A stretch of DNA of 64,000 nucleotides from JAGPUQ01 sp963708735 (GCA_963708735.1 CAVPTW010000011.1:1-64000); one strand, 5' to 3'; positions 17,781 to 27,051 are shown, numbered from the stretch's first letter. Translations and numbers: made by a program. The notes: generated by a model not told the origin, from the letters alone.

Positions 17781-19106
17781 TTATTCGGGGCGCAAACCAA
17801 CAGCACCCGTTTGAGTCGGTGGTGAGGCGTCGGGGTTTGCGGTCAGCCCTTCGCTGCGCAGCAGCCGCTGCAATTTCGCAGCGGGCATGCACAGGTCGAC
17901 TATGGTACCACCATCATCCGCGGGACTCTCCGCGATTACCGCTCCGGCCATGTAGAACAGCGCCCGCAGACGCCCCTGCGCTGGCGCCAGGTGGTAGCTC
18001 TGGCGGACCAGATCGTCGGCGAGACGTTCGCCCAATGCCGTGAGCAGCAGCGGGATGCCGGCACCGGTGTGCGCGGACAGCCATACCGCCGTGGGGGTTC
18101 CAGACGTGTCCCTGTCCACATGGGGCTGCGACACTTCCAGTGCGTCGATCTTGTTGAATACGCACAGGACCGGCACGTCAGCGGCGCCGATTTCCTCGAG
18201 TACTTCGCTGACGCAGCGTACCTGGTGTTGCCAGTCCGGGTTGGCAGCGTCGATGACGTGGAGCACCAGATCGGCCCTGGCCACTTCTTCGAGCGTCGCG
18301 CGGAAGGCGGCGACCAGTTGATGGGGTAACCGACTGATGAAACCCACGGTATCGGCGAGCAGCGCAAAACCGATACCGGGCACGGAAAAGCGCCGCAGCG
18401 TGGGGTCGAGGGTAGCGAACAACTGATCCGCTGCCAGTACGCCTGCGGCGGTCAGGGCATTGAACAGGGTGGACTTGCCGGCGTTGGTGTAGCCCGCCAG
18501 CGCCACAGTGGGTGCCTCGCCCCGGCGGCGCGCGGCGCGGCCCTGCTCCCGGCGTTTTTGTACCAGTTCAAGCTTGTGCTCGAGGCTGGCGATACGGCCG
18601 CGCACCAGGCGCCGGTCGGTTTCGAGCTGGGTTTCCCCCGGGCCCCGCAGTCCGATGCCACCCTGCTGGCGCGCCAGGTGAGTGGTGCGGCCGACCAGTC
18701 GAGGCATCAGATGGCGCAACTGGGCCAGCTCCACTTGCAGCTTGCCTTCGTGGGTGCGCGCGCGGCGGGCAAAGATGTCCAGAATCAAACCGGTACGGTC
18801 GAGCACGCGGCAGTCGATCTCGCGTTCGAGATTGCGCTCCTGGCTGGGGCTCAGGCTGTGATCGAAAATCGCGATTGTCGCCCCGGTCGAAACGACCATC
18901 TCCCGCAACTCGGTGACTTTGCCGGAGCCGATGAAGGTTCCCGCGTGGGGAGCGCTGCGGCGACCCCTGAGCGCGGCAGCGGGCATTCCGCCCGCCGCGC
19001 GCACCAGTTCGGTGAACTCCTGCCAGTCGCCGGACTCGCTACCTTTGCCCAGTTCGATGGCGACGAGGACTGCCGTTTCCGAGATTTCCTGGGCGGGCGT
19101 CGTCAA
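17781..19106 (-). CDS. hflX: ribosome-associated GTPase HflX
   Basis: OBG-HflX family GTPase that splits stalled or stressed ribosomes. The 441-aa protein has the N-terminal HflX domain (GSGKVTELRE, DRTGLILDIFARRARTHEGKLQVELAQL), the glycine-rich linker GGIGLRGPGETQLETDRR, Walker A GYTNAGKST at residues 205-213, switch-II DTVGF and NKID. The only start near the conserved N-terminus is TTG at 19106, immediately adjacent to the hfq stop (TGA TTG), pointing to translational coupling with hfq. The C-terminal tail is Pro/Thr-rich and poorly conserved. Confidence 0.95.
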   Translation of the reverse strand: MTTPAQEISETAVLVAIELGKGSESGDWQEFTELVRAAGGMPAAALRGRRSAPHAGTFIGSGKVTELREMVVSTGATIAIFDHSLSPSQERNLEREIDCRVLDRTGLILDIFARRARTHEGKLQVELAQLRHLMPRLVGRTTHLARQQGGIGLRGPGETQLETDRRLVRGRIASLEHKLELVQKRREQGRAARRRGEAPTVALAGYTNAGKSTLFNALTAAGVLAADQLFATLDPTLRRFSVPGIGFALLADTVGFISRLPHQLVAAFRATLEEVARADLVLHVIDAANPDWQHQVRCVSEVLEEIGAADVPVLCVFNKIDALEVSQPHVDRDTSGTPTAVWLSAHTGAGIPLLLTALGERLADDLVRQSYHLAPAQGRLRALFYMAGAVIAESPADDGGTIVDLCMPAAKLQRLLRSEGLTANPDASPPTQTGAVGLRPE

Positions 19107-19364
19107 TCAGAGGTCCGAATGGGACTCGCCATCTTCGCCGGGCATCTCCGTCAGCAGGCGCACCGGACGCGCGGGGACCACGGTCGAAATGGCGTGTTTG
19201 TAGACCATCTGGCTGACGGTGTTTTTCAGCAGGACCACAAACTGGTCGAACGACTCGATCTGGCCCTGGAGCTTGATGCCATTGACCAGAAAGATCGAGA
19301 CCGGAACGCGTTCCTTGCGCAGCAGATTGAGAAAAGGGTCTTGTAGATTGTGCCCTTTTGACAT
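19107..19364 (-). CDS. hfq: RNA chaperone Hfq
   Basis: Hexameric Sm-like RNA-binding protein that pairs small RNAs with mRNAs. The 85-aa protein has the full Sm1 region (QDPFLNLLRKERVPVSIFLVNGIKLQGQIESFDQFVVLL) and the Sm2 signature VYKHAISTVVP, with a short acidic C-terminal tail, shorter than the 102-aa E. coli protein. An optimal AAGGAG lies six bases before the ATG. It sits between miaA and hflX as in E. coli; a candidate promoter lies in the 224-base gap upstream. Confidence 0.98.
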   Translation of the reverse strand: MSKGHNLQDPFLNLLRKERVPVSIFLVNGIKLQGQIESFDQFVVLLKNTVSQMVYKHAISTVVPARPVRLLTEMPGEDGESHSDL

Positions 19365-19550
19365 GGGGTTACTCCTTATTGGTGTGGGTTGATTAGGCAG
19401 GTGAGGCGGCCTGCCAGGTCGCGGCGATCGCGGGTGGCGGTGCTCCGTAGGGGCCTGTCAGGCCTGTAGCCGCATCGCGACCATCAGCGGCAATTCAGTT
19501 CAGCGGAAGCTCCGTATTGCAGTCTCCCTGGCAGGGTACCGCAACCGATC

Positions 19551-19579
19551 ATGATACGCGCCGCCGTGGGTGGTGTACA
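19551..19579 (-). promoter_or_regulatory. candidate promoter upstream of hfq
   Basis: In the miaA-hfq gap the minus strand reads TGTACA (19574-19579), 17 bases, TATCAT (19551-19556): four and five of six consensus bases at ideal spacing. It would give a leader of about 180 bases, in which a short inverted repeat (ggcctg t caggcc near 19455) is present. Known hfq genes have several promoters in this region, so it is plausible but unproven. Confidence 0.4.
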
Positions 19580-19588
19580 TGAGGGCAA

Positions 19589-20560
19589 TCAGATCAGTTT
19601 CAAGAGCTTAGCCAGAGTCTCTCGCTGGTTTTCGCGGGCTTCCAGGTTACCGATGAGTACCTCGTGGGCCGGAGAGCGCGGGCCGCGCAACCAGGTCAGC
19701 TGGCGTTTGGCCAGCTGGCGGGTGGCGGCGATGCCGCGCGCAGCCATGGTGGCTGTGTCGCATTCGCCATCGAGATGCGCCCACACCTGACGGTAACCGG
19801 CGGCGCGCATCGACGGCAAATCCGGGTTCAGGTCGCCGCGTTCATACAGGGCGCGGACTTCAGCTACCAGCCCGGCCGCCAGCATGGTTTCAAAGCGCTC
19901 GGCGATACGCTGATGGAGCTGATCGCGGCTGGGTGGCAGCAGTGCGACCATGGTCAGATCATAGTCGGTGGCGATGGGTGCAACGCCCTGGCCGTCCTGT
20001 TGCGCCCCGAGCAACCGCGACAGGGGTTGCCCGGTGACACGGTAGACTTCGAGCGCGCGCTGGATCCGCTGGGAATGCAGGGGATGGAGTTGTGCAGCGG
20101 TTTCTGGATCCACCCGCGCGAGCTCCGCGTGCAGATGGGGCCAGCCGTGGCGCGCGGCGGTCGCCGCAAGCTCCGCGCGCAGCTCTGGATTCGCGGCGGG
20201 CAACCGTGCCATCCCCTCGATCAGCAGATAAAAGTAGAGCATGGTCCCGCCCACCAGCAGGGGGATGCGACCCGCCGCCGTGATGGCCGCCATTTCGCGG
20301 CGCGCATCGACGACAAACTCAGCGGCGGAATAGGGTATCGCGGGATCGCGGATGTCGATCAGACGGTGCGGGGCGCGGGCGAGCGTCGCGGCGTCGGGTT
20401 TGGCCGTACCGATATCCATGCCCACATACACCTGGGCCGAGTCCACGCTGATGATTTCGACCGGCGCGCGTTCCCGCAGCGCCAGTGCCAGCGCGGTCTT
20501 GCCACTCGCCGTCGGACCCGCGATGGCCAGCGCGCGCGGCCGGTCGGGGGGGGCAGGCAT
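19589..20560 (-). CDS. miaA: tRNA dimethylallyltransferase MiaA
   Basis: Transfers dimethylallyl to N6 of A37 in tRNAs reading UNN codons. The 323-aa protein has the P-loop GPTASGKT at residues 15-22, SVDSAQVYVGMDIGTAKP (substrate Asp), LVGGTMLYFYLLIEG and RAAGYRQVWAHLDGE, all family landmarks; length matches E. coli MiaA (316). The ATG abuts the mutL stop (TGA ATG), so translation is coupled. Part of the mutL-miaA-hfq cluster. Confidence 0.97.
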   Translation of the reverse strand: MPAPPDRPRALAIAGPTASGKTALALALRERAPVEIISVDSAQVYVGMDIGTAKPDAATLARAPHRLIDIRDPAIPYSAAEFVVDARREMAAITAAGRIPLLVGGTMLYFYLLIEGMARLPAANPELRAELAATAARHGWPHLHAELARVDPETAAQLHPLHSQRIQRALEVYRVTGQPLSRLLGAQQDGQGVAPIATDYDLTMVALLPPSRDQLHQRIAERFETMLAAGLVAEVRALYERGDLNPDLPSMRAAGYRQVWAHLDGECDTATMAARGIAATRQLAKRQLTWLRGPRSPAHEVLIGNLEARENQRETLAKLLKLI

Positions 20561-22402
20561 TCAGCGGCCCCGCAGGAACAGGCGGTCCAGTTCCTCCAGC
20601 GACACCTGGGTCCAGGTGGGGCGGCCGTGGTTGCACTGGCCGCTGCGCTCGGTGGTTTCCATCGCCCGCAGCAGCGCGTTCATTTCCGCCACGGCCAGGG
20701 GTCGGTTGGCGTGGACGGCGGCACGGCAGGCCATGTTGCCGAGGATTTCATCGATGCGACCGTCGAGGCGTTCGGTACTGTCCAGGGTACGGATATCGGC
20801 GAGCACATCCCGCACCAGAGCTTCTACTTCCACACCCCGCACCAGCGCCGGCACGGCGCGCACCAGGAGGGTGGTGGGTCCGCTGCGGTCGAGGCTGAAG
20901 CCGATGGCGTGGAAGGCGGCGGCACGGTGTTCGGCGGCGTCCGCTTCGGCTTCATTCACCGCCAGCGTCATGGGCACCAACAGGGGTTGACTGGCGAGCT
21001 CCCCGTCGCGCCAGGCGATTTTCATGCGCTCGTAGAGGACGCGCTCGTGGGCGGCGTGCAGATCCACCAGGACCAGGCCATCGCGGTTTTCCGCGAGGAT
21101 ATAAGCACCCTTGAGCTGCGCCAGGGCGAAGCCGAGCGGGGGTGTAGCGCCGGTCGCGGATGCTGGCGCGGTAGACGGCTGCCGCGGCGCTGTCGGGTGC
21201 AGATGGGCATAGGTCGCCATGCGTTCGCTCACGCCGGCGGCGGGGCGTGTTGAGGGGAAGGACATGCTGTGTTGGTGTGCGGCGATGTTGGGGGTCGGTT
21301 CGCGCGTCGCTTCAGGAGTCGCTTCACGCGTCGAAGCAAAAGTTTTTTCACCCGATACGGACACCACCGCCGGTGCAGGCCGCGCATCCCCCGGGGTGAT
21401 CTCGGCGAGCGCGCGGTGCAGCATGCTGAACAGGAAGTCGTGGACCTGGCGGGCTTCCCGGAAGCGGACTTCGTATTTGGTGGGATGGACATTGACGTCC
21501 ACGTCGCAGGGTGGAATTTCCAGAAACAGCACGAACGCGGGGTGCCGGTTTTGATAGAGCACATCGCGGTAGGCCTGGCGGACCGCGTGACCGATGACCT
21601 TGTCGCGCACGGCGCGGCCGTTCACATAAAAATACTGAAGATCGGCCTGACTGCGGGAGTAGGTGGGCAACGCGATCCAGCCGTGCAGGCGCAAGCCCTG
21701 GTGCTCGACTTCGAGATGGCGTGCCTGTTCCAGAAAGGGTAGCCCGCACACCGCAGCGACCCGCCGCTCCTGCGCGGGCAGGTCATCGGCACGGGCAAAA
21801 TCCTGCACCTGACGGCCGTTGTGCCGCACGCGCAGCGCCACGTCGAAGCGGCTCAGCGCCAGCCGGTGGATGACGTCCTCGATGCGCCCGTACTCGGTGC
21901 GCTCGGTGCGCAGGAAGCGGCGCCGCGCCGGGGTATTGAAAAACAGATCCCGCACTTCGACCGTGGTACCGCGGGGATGGGGCGCCGGTGCAATGGTGGC
22001 GTCATCCGCCGCGCTCTGGATCACCCAGCCGGAGTTGCCCGGCTGCGCGTTCGAGGTGAGCGCGAGCCGGGACACCGAGGCGATGCTCGCCAGCGCCTCG
22101 CCGCGAAAGCCCAGGGTAGTCACGGCGTCGAGATCACCCAGTGCGGCGATCTTGCTGGTGGCGTGGCGGCTCAGTGCCAGCGCAAGGTCGTCGCGGGGAA
22201 TGCCGGTGCCGTTGTCGCGGATGCGCATCAGCTTGATGCCGCCCTGTTCGAGTTCGATCTCGATGCGGTCGGCGCCGGCGTCGATGCTGTTTTCCAGCAG
22301 TTCCTTGATGACGGCGGCGGGACGTTCCACCACCTCGCCGGCCGCGATCTGATTCGCCAGCTGGGGCGGGAGCAGGCGGATCGGGGTGGGGTTCGCGGCC
22401 AC
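20561..22402 (-). CDS. mutL: DNA mismatch repair protein MutL
   Basis: GHKL ATPase linking MutS recognition to MutH/UvrD. The 613-aa protein has the N-terminal ATPase motifs ELLENSIDAGA (Glu34, Asn38), DNGTGI, TLGFRGEALASI and the VDVNVHPTKYEVRF block, a disordered linker of about residues 335-430 containing imperfect ATREATPEATREPTP repeats, and the C-terminal dimerisation domain with LVDLHAAHERVLYER. The C-terminal domain ends ACRAAVHANRPL..CNHGRPT, without the DQHAxxER endonuclease signature in its canonical form, so it is of the MutH-dependent-looking type. Start codon GTG at 22402; no ribosome site is obvious. Confidence 0.96.
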   Translation of the reverse strand: MAANPTPIRLLPPQLANQIAAGEVVERPAAVIKELLENSIDAGADRIEIELEQGGIKLMRIRDNGTGIPRDDLALALSRHATSKIAALGDLDAVTTLGFRGEALASIASVSRLALTSNAQPGNSGWVIQSAADDATIAPAPHPRGTTVEVRDLFFNTPARRRFLRTERTEYGRIEDVIHRLALSRFDVALRVRHNGRQVQDFARADDLPAQERRVAAVCGLPFLEQARHLEVEHQGLRLHGWIALPTYSRSQADLQYFYVNGRAVRDKVIGHAVRQAYRDVLYQNRHPAFVLFLEIPPCDVDVNVHPTKYEVRFREARQVHDFLFSMLHRALAEITPGDARPAPAVVSVSGEKTFASTREATPEATREPTPNIAAHQHSMSFPSTRPAAGVSERMATYAHLHPTAPRQPSTAPASATGATPPLGFALAQLKGAYILAENRDGLVLVDLHAAHERVLYERMKIAWRDGELASQPLLVPMTLAVNEAEADAAEHRAAAFHAIGFSLDRSGPTTLLVRAVPALVRGVEVEALVRDVLADIRTLDSTERLDGRIDEILGNMACRAAVHANRPLAVAEMNALLRAMETTERSGQCNHGRPTWTQVSLEELDRLFLRGR

Positions 22403-22497
22403 GGTCAGGCCGTGCCCGGGTTCAGTGGAACCGGATGGCGGGCGAAGGGGACGGCGCTGCGCCGGTGGTGTCGCGGAAGTTCAGTCACCCGCACATT

Positions 22498-23874
22498 CTA
22501 GCGCTGTGCGATGTCGGGCAGAACGCTGGTTCGGAGCGGTGTTGTCTGGGCGAGACGGCTACTGCGCTGGCGCTGCTCCCAAGCGAGCCGGGTACCGTCG
22601 GGAGGATGGCGCTCGAAGTGACGTTTGACGCCCGCGAAAATGGCGCTGGCCAGCCGGCCCTGATGGGCGGGATCGCGCAGCTTGCGGGCTTCGTCGGGAT
22701 TGGAGATGAATCCGGTCTCCACCAGGATCGACGGCATGTCCGGCGACTTCAGCACCACGAAACCCGCCTGCTCCACGCGGCGGTTGTGCAGCGGGCAGAT
22801 GCCCGCCACCGACCGCAGTACCTGATCGCCCAACTGGAGGCTGTGGTTCAGGGTGGCAGTCATCGAGAGATCCAGGATGACCTCGGCCAGCATCGGGTCC
22901 TTGTTGTTCAGGGCCACCGAACCGCCAATGAGATCCGCGCGATTCTCCCGATCCGCGAGGTACTTGGCGGTTTCACTGGTCGCGCCACGCTGGGACAGCG
23001 CGTATACCGAGGCGCCGTAGGCGGCTTCCTCGTCGAAGGCATCCGCATGCACCGAGATCATGACATCGGCGCCGGCGCGGCGGGCGATCGCCGGACGCTG
23101 GGTGAGAGGAATGAAATAATCGCCGGTGCGGACCAGTATCGCGCGGTATCCCGGTTCCCGATTCACGCGCGCGGCCAGCGCCTTGCTGATCGCGAGCACT
23201 ACCCGCTTTTCGTAAGCATTGCCGGGTCCGATGGCGCCGGGATCCTCGCCGCCGTGGCCAGCGTCGATCGCCACGACGATGTTGCGCGGCGGTCCGGGCG
23301 TTGCCAGCGGGCGCGACTTGCCGGCTCCCGTCGACGACTTCTGCGCGGTCGGGGCAGCTGGTGGTTTGGGTATCGGTACTGTCGGAGGTTTGGCCAGTGC
23401 GGTAGCGGTGCTTGCGGAGCCGGGGGCGGTATTGCTGCCACGGCCGGACTGCAACTCCACTACCAGGCGATAGGGATTGCCCGCTGCCGGCGCGCTGAGC
23501 GCCCCCCGCACACTCACGCTGCGCGCCAGATCGGCGACGATGCGCAGTCCGGTGCCGTCGCGGATGCCGGAGCGCAGGTTGTGTACGGGGCTGTTGGCCA
23601 GGTCGATGCCGCGCAGCGAGGCACGCAACCGGGCATCGTCGATGTCGATCACCACCCGGTCCGGTGCCCGCATGGTGAAGATCTTGTAGGAAGCGGGCGC
23701 TCCGCTCAGGTCGAGCTCAAGACGGAAATTGCCGGCATCCTGTAGCAGCCGCGCGCGCTCGACCGCCGTGGCGGCGTGCACTACTCCGGGCAAGACTCCG
23801 GGCAAGACGACGGTGCATAGCGCAATCAACAACGGAAAAACCCGTTGCCGCGCTGCGGTGAGAAGTCTGGTCAG
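22498..23874 (-). CDS. amiC: N-acetylmuramoyl-L-alanine amidase (AmiB/AmiC type)
   Basis: Periplasmic zinc amidase that cleaves septal peptidoglycan for daughter-cell separation. After a signal-peptide-like start (RLLTAARQR, a hydrophobic core, then VVHA-AT) come an AMIN domain (about residues 35-135), a Pro/Thr/Ala linker, and an Amidase_3 domain with zinc ligands in DAGHGGEDPGA, YEKRV and SVHADA and the catalytic Glu in VETGFISN. There is no LysM domain. No ATG or GTG sits at a sensible N-terminus: a CTG at 23874 overlaps the tsaE stop as CTGA, while a TTG at 23832 would remove the positive n-region; I use the CTG with low certainty. A perfect 12-base tandem duplication lies in the signal peptide. 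Confidence 0.88.
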   Translation of the reverse strand: MTRLLTAARQRVFPLLIALCTVVLPGVLPGVVHAATAVERARLLQDAGNFRLELDLSGAPASYKIFTMRAPDRVVIDIDDARLRASLRGIDLANSPVHNLRSGIRDGTGLRIVADLARSVSVRGALSAPAAGNPYRLVVELQSGRGSNTAPGSASTATALAKPPTVPIPKPPAAPTAQKSSTGAGKSRPLATPGPPRNIVVAIDAGHGGEDPGAIGPGNAYEKRVVLAISKALAARVNREPGYRAILVRTGDYFIPLTQRPAIARRAGADVMISVHADAFDEEAAYGASVYALSQRGATSETAKYLADRENRADLIGGSVALNNKDPMLAEVILDLSMTATLNHSLQLGDQVLRSVAGICPLHNRRVEQAGFVVLKSPDMPSILVETGFISNPDEARKLRDPAHQGRLASAIFAGVKRHFERHPPDGTRLAWEQRQRSSRLAQTTPLRTSVLPDIAQR

Positions 23875-24344
23875 GACGCCACGGGTGTTGTCGGTAGCTC
23901 CGCGAGAAGGGCCCGCCCCCGCGCGTTGCCCGCAGTGATCCACAGCGCGCGCCCAGTGCCGGCGAGCTCCAGGGACAACGTCAGATCCGGTGGTGGCAGG
24001 GCGCCAGCACCGCGCTCGGGCCATTCGATCAGGCAGATGCTTTCGCCGTCGAAATAGTCCCGCCCTCCGATCCATTCCAGTTCCTCTGGGTCTATCAGGC
24101 GATAGAGGTCAAAATGATACACATTTCCATGGGTTAGCGTATAGGATTCAACCAAAGTATAAGTCGGGCTCTTGACGGGGCCGGCGTGCCCCAGCGCGGC
24201 CAGTATCCCTTGGCAGAGGCTGGTTTTGCCTGCGCCCAAAGTTCCGCTCAGAAAAATGATCGCCCCGGGCCACAGCCGGGCACCCAGCCACCGGCCCCAG
24301 GCGAGGGTCGCTTCGAGGTCGGGAAGCTCAATCCGGTACCGCAT
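23871..24344 (-). CDS. tsaE: tRNA threonylcarbamoyladenosine biosynthesis ATPase TsaE
   Basis: P-loop ATPase that works with TsaB and TsaD in making t6A37 on ANN-decoding tRNAs. The 157-aa protein has Walker A GTLGAGKT (residues 34-41), the SPTYTLVESY switch and YHFDLYRL..PEELEWIGGRDYF, and IEWPER, all TsaE signatures. It overlaps nnr by 17 bases upstream and amiC downstream, so all three are one transcription unit. Start ATG at 24344. Confidence 0.96.
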   Translation of the reverse strand: MRYRIELPDLEATLAWGRWLGARLWPGAIIFLSGTLGAGKTSLCQGILAALGHAGPVKSPTYTLVESYTLTHGNVYHFDLYRLIDPEELEWIGGRDYFDGESICLIEWPERGAGALPPPDLTLSLELAGTGRALWITAGNARGRALLAELPTTPVAS

Positions 24345-25836
24345 GCCGTCCGTTCAACAGTTCGCGGATCAGGTCCGGCAGGTCGGTCGCCAACAGCCCG
24401 CGCTCGCCGCTGCGCTGGGCGGCGATATCGGCAGCGCGGCCGTGAACGCAGGCGCCCAGGCGCGCGGCCGCCGTGGGCTCCAGGCCCTGCGCCAGCAGCG
24501 CGCCGATCACGCCGGCCAGCACGTCGCCCATGCCGCCGGAGGCCATACCCGGGTTGCCATGGGGGCAGACTGCCAGAGGTTCTCCCGGCCCGGCGACCAG
24601 GGTTCCCGCGCCCTTGAGCAGTACCGCGCCGCCAAATTTTTCCTGCAGGCGCCGGCACGCGTTCGGGCGATCGGCCTGCACCGAGGCGTTGTCGAGATCG
24701 AGCAAACGCGCCGCTTCGCCCGGATGGGGCGTCAGTACCCAGCGGCTGCCATCGGCGTCCCGGCCCAGGCGGCCGGCCGCGAGCAGGTTCAGGGCGTCGG
24801 CATCCAGCACCATGGGCAGACCGGCATTGAAGGCCTGTTGCAGCATCTGTTCCGACCAGGGCGAACGGCCCAGGCCGGGGCCGACCACCAGTACCGTCGG
24901 CCCGCTGAGCAGGGGTTCGAGTTCCTGTCCGGAGGGGACGCCCTTGACCATCAGCTCCGGACGCCGGGCCAGGAAGGCGGCGGCGTGCTCCGGCCGGGTG
25001 GCGACACTCACCAGCCCGGCGCCGGCGCGCGCCGTGGCTTCGGCCGCCATCAGGGCCGCGCCACCAAATCCGCGATCCCCGCCGATCACCATGACGTGGC
25101 CGAAGTTGCCCTTGTGGGCGTCGCGGGCGCGGGGCGGGAGTGTCTGCAGCAACTGCGCCAGGTTGAGGAGTTCGGCAGCGGGATCATCCCGATACACGGC
25201 ATCCGGCACATCCAGCCGGTCGAGTACAAGAGTCCCCGCCAGCGCCGGACCACGACCCGTATGGAGTCCGAGTTTCCGGCCGATAAAGGTCACTGTGACC
25301 TGGGCGCGCACGGCGATTCCCAGTTCGGCGCCGGTGTCGGCGTGCAGCCCCGAGGGAATATCGACCGCCAGCACCGGAATGCCGGCACCGTTGATGGCCG
25401 CGATGGCGGCGGCATACGCGCCCGTCACGGGCCGCGCGATCCCGGTCCCCAGCAGGGCATCGACCAGGACATCAGCGGTCAGCGCGTTGTCGGCGGAGAA
25501 GGACTCCATGGGTACCCCCGCCTGCGTCGCAAAGCGCCAGGCCAGGGCGGCGTCGCCCTTCAGCAGGGCCGGCTCGGCCAGGTGGATCACCCGGCTGGCC
25601 AGCCCCCGTTCGCGCGCCAGCGCCGCGATGATGTAGCCGTCGCCGCCGTTATTGCCGCTGCCGCAGAACACGGTGATCGAGCGCGCCTCGGGCCAGCGCC
25701 GGCACAGTTCCCGGAAGGCGCTGGCGCCGGCGTGTTTCATCAACGCAATGCCGGGAATGCCGTGCTCATCGATGGCGCGACGGTCGAGTTCGCGGGTCTG
25801 GGCGGCGGTGTAGAGGGCGGCAGCGGAAAAGGACAT
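24328..25836 (-). CDS. nnr: bifunctional NAD(P)H-hydrate epimerase / ADP-dependent dehydratase
   Basis: Repairs NADHX and NADPHX. The 502-aa protein is a fusion: an N-terminal YjeF-type epimerase (about residues 1-215; GSGNNGGDGYIIA, DALLGTGI, VDIPSGLHADTG) and a C-terminal ribokinase-like dehydratase (about 220-495; KGNFGHVMVIGGDRGFGGAA, LDADALNLLA, LTPHPGEAARLL, NPGMASGGMGDVLAG). ATG at 25836 is used; one 14 codons upstream would fall at or before the likely transcription start. Divergent from queG, as yjeF is in E. coli; tsaE follows with overlap. Confidence 0.95.
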   Translation of the reverse strand: MSFSAAALYTAAQTRELDRRAIDEHGIPGIALMKHAGASAFRELCRRWPEARSITVFCGSGNNGGDGYIIAALARERGLASRVIHLAEPALLKGDAALAWRFATQAGVPMESFSADNALTADVLVDALLGTGIARPVTGAYAAAIAAINGAGIPVLAVDIPSGLHADTGAELGIAVRAQVTVTFIGRKLGLHTGRGPALAGTLVLDRLDVPDAVYRDDPAAELLNLAQLLQTLPPRARDAHKGNFGHVMVIGGDRGFGGAALMAAEATARAGAGLVSVATRPEHAAAFLARRPELMVKGVPSGQELEPLLSGPTVLVVGPGLGRSPWSEQMLQQAFNAGLPMVLDADALNLLAAGRLGRDADGSRWVLTPHPGEAARLLDLDNASVQADRPNACRRLQEKFGGAVLLKGAGTLVAGPGEPLAVCPHGNPGMASGGMGDVLAGVIGALLAQGLEPTAAARLGACVHGRAADIAAQRSGERGLLATDLPDLIRELLNGRHAVPD

Positions 25837-25866
25837 CGGCGGGGCCGGGGGGCGGAATCTGGCAAA

Positions 25867-25872
25867 ATTATA
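25867..25872 (-). promoter_or_regulatory. perfect -10 box for nnr-tsaE-amiC
   Basis: On the minus strand a perfect TATAAT occurs 31 bases upstream of the nnr ATG, in the otherwise GC-rich 63-base gap shared with queG. No good -35 is found at 16-18 bases, so activity may need an activator. It favours the downstream nnr start. Confidence 0.35.
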
Positions 25873-25899
25873 CGACATGCCCCTCACCCGGCCCTGCCC

Positions 25900-26988
25900 G
25901 TGCCTGAACCAGCGACTGCCGCAACCGATCCGGACCTGGTCGCACACATTGGCACCTGGGCGCGGGAGCTGGGTTTTCAGCAGGTCGGCATCACGGATCT
26001 GGATCTGGGCGAGGCCGGCACACGCCTGCGCGAATGGCTCGACCGGGGCTTTCACGGCACCATGAGCTGGATGGCGCGCCACGGCGAACTGCGCGCGCGC
26101 CCCGATCTGCTGGTGCCCGGCACGGTCTCCGCGATCTGTGTGCGCATGGATTACCGGCCCGCCGATACCCGCATGATCGCGCAGTTGCGCGACGGCGAAA
26201 AAGCCTATGTGTCGCGTTACGCCCTGGGCCGCGACTATCACAAGATCATGCGCACCCGGCTGGCAACACTGGCCGAACGCATCGCCGCCGCTGCCGGTTG
26301 CGCGGTCATCCAGCGGCCCTTCGTGGACAGCGCGCCGGTACTGGAAAAGCCCCTGGCCGCGCGCGCCGGGCTCGGCTGGATCGGGAAGAACACCCTGCTG
26401 CTGAATCGCGGCGCCGGTTCCTGGTTCTTTCTCGGCGAGCTGATCACCAGCATTCGCCTGCCGCCTGCCACCGAGCTGATCGACGACGCCTGCGGCAAAT
26501 GCCGGGCCTGCCTTTCGATCTGTCCGACCCAGGCCTTCCCCGAACCCTATGTGCTGGACGCCCGACGCTGCATTTCCTATCTCACCATCGAGCATCCCGG
26601 ACCGATTCCCGTGGCATTGCGCGCGGCCATGGGCAACCGCGTGTTCGGCTGCGACGACTGCCAGATCGTCTGTCCCTGGAACCGCTTCGCCAAACCCACC
26701 GACGAAGTCGCCTTTAGGCCCCGCCACGGCCTCGCCGATGCCGAACTGGCGACCCTTGCGCAATGGACCGAAGCCGAGTTTCTGGAGCGCACCGCCGGTT
26801 CACCGATTCGCCGCATCGGCCACGAGCGCTGGTTGCGCAATCTCGCCGTGGGGCTGGGCAATGCGCCCACCACCGCGCCGGTGCTGGCGGCGCTCGCAAC
26901 CTGTCGCGACCGGGGTTCCGAGCTGGTACGCGAGCACGCCGACTGGGCGCTGGCGCGCCATGGGGGGAGTCGTGGCAAGGTGAGTTGA
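25900..26988 (+). CDS. queG: epoxyqueuosine reductase QueG
   Basis: Cobalamin- and [4Fe-4S]-dependent enzyme reducing epoxyqueuosine to queuosine at position 34 of tRNAs for Asn, Asp, His and Tyr. The 362-aa product matches E. coli QueG from ARELGFQQVGITD onward, with YVSRYALGRDYHK, GLGWIGKNT, and two ferredoxin clusters: CGKCRACLSICP and CDDCQIVCPWN. Start is GTG at 25900; no ATG exists in frame near the conserved N-terminus and the leader is very short. Divergent from nnr, the order seen in many gammaproteobacteria. Confidence 0.95.
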   Translation: MPEPATAATDPDLVAHIGTWARELGFQQVGITDLDLGEAGTRLREWLDRGFHGTMSWMARHGELRARPDLLVPGTVSAICVRMDYRPADTRMIAQLRDGEKAYVSRYALGRDYHKIMRTRLATLAERIAAAAGCAVIQRPFVDSAPVLEKPLAARAGLGWIGKNTLLLNRGAGSWFFLGELITSIRLPPATELIDDACGKCRACLSICPTQAFPEPYVLDARRCISYLTIEHPGPIPVALRAAMGNRVFGCDDCQIVCPWNRFAKPTDEVAFRPRHGLADAELATLAQWTEAEFLERTAGSPIRRIGHERWLRNLAVGLGNAPTTAPVLAALATCRDRGSELVREHADWALARHGGSRGKVS

Positions 26989-27013
26989 ACGCCCGGGCGA
27001 AACTGGCTATAGT
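26985..27013 (+). promoter_or_regulatory. rpsT promoter
   Basis: TTGAAC (26985-26990) and TATAGT (27008-27013) are separated by exactly 17 bases; they match consensus at four and five of six positions. The -35 overlaps the queG stop codon. Transcription would start near 27020, about 30 bases before the rpsT start codon. Confidence 0.75.
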
Positions 27014-27051
27014 GCGCCGCCTTGCAATGACTACAGCTGGAGTTGATTCCG

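Noticed and set aside
25836..25878. Earlier ATG for nnr
   Set aside because: It falls at or before the only -10 box and adds residues absent from the family.
24172..25899. Very long open frame on the plus strand preceding queG
   Set aside because: It is antisense to tsaE and nnr, whose protein motifs are unmistakable; open length is a by-product of high GC. Only the part from 25900 matches QueG.
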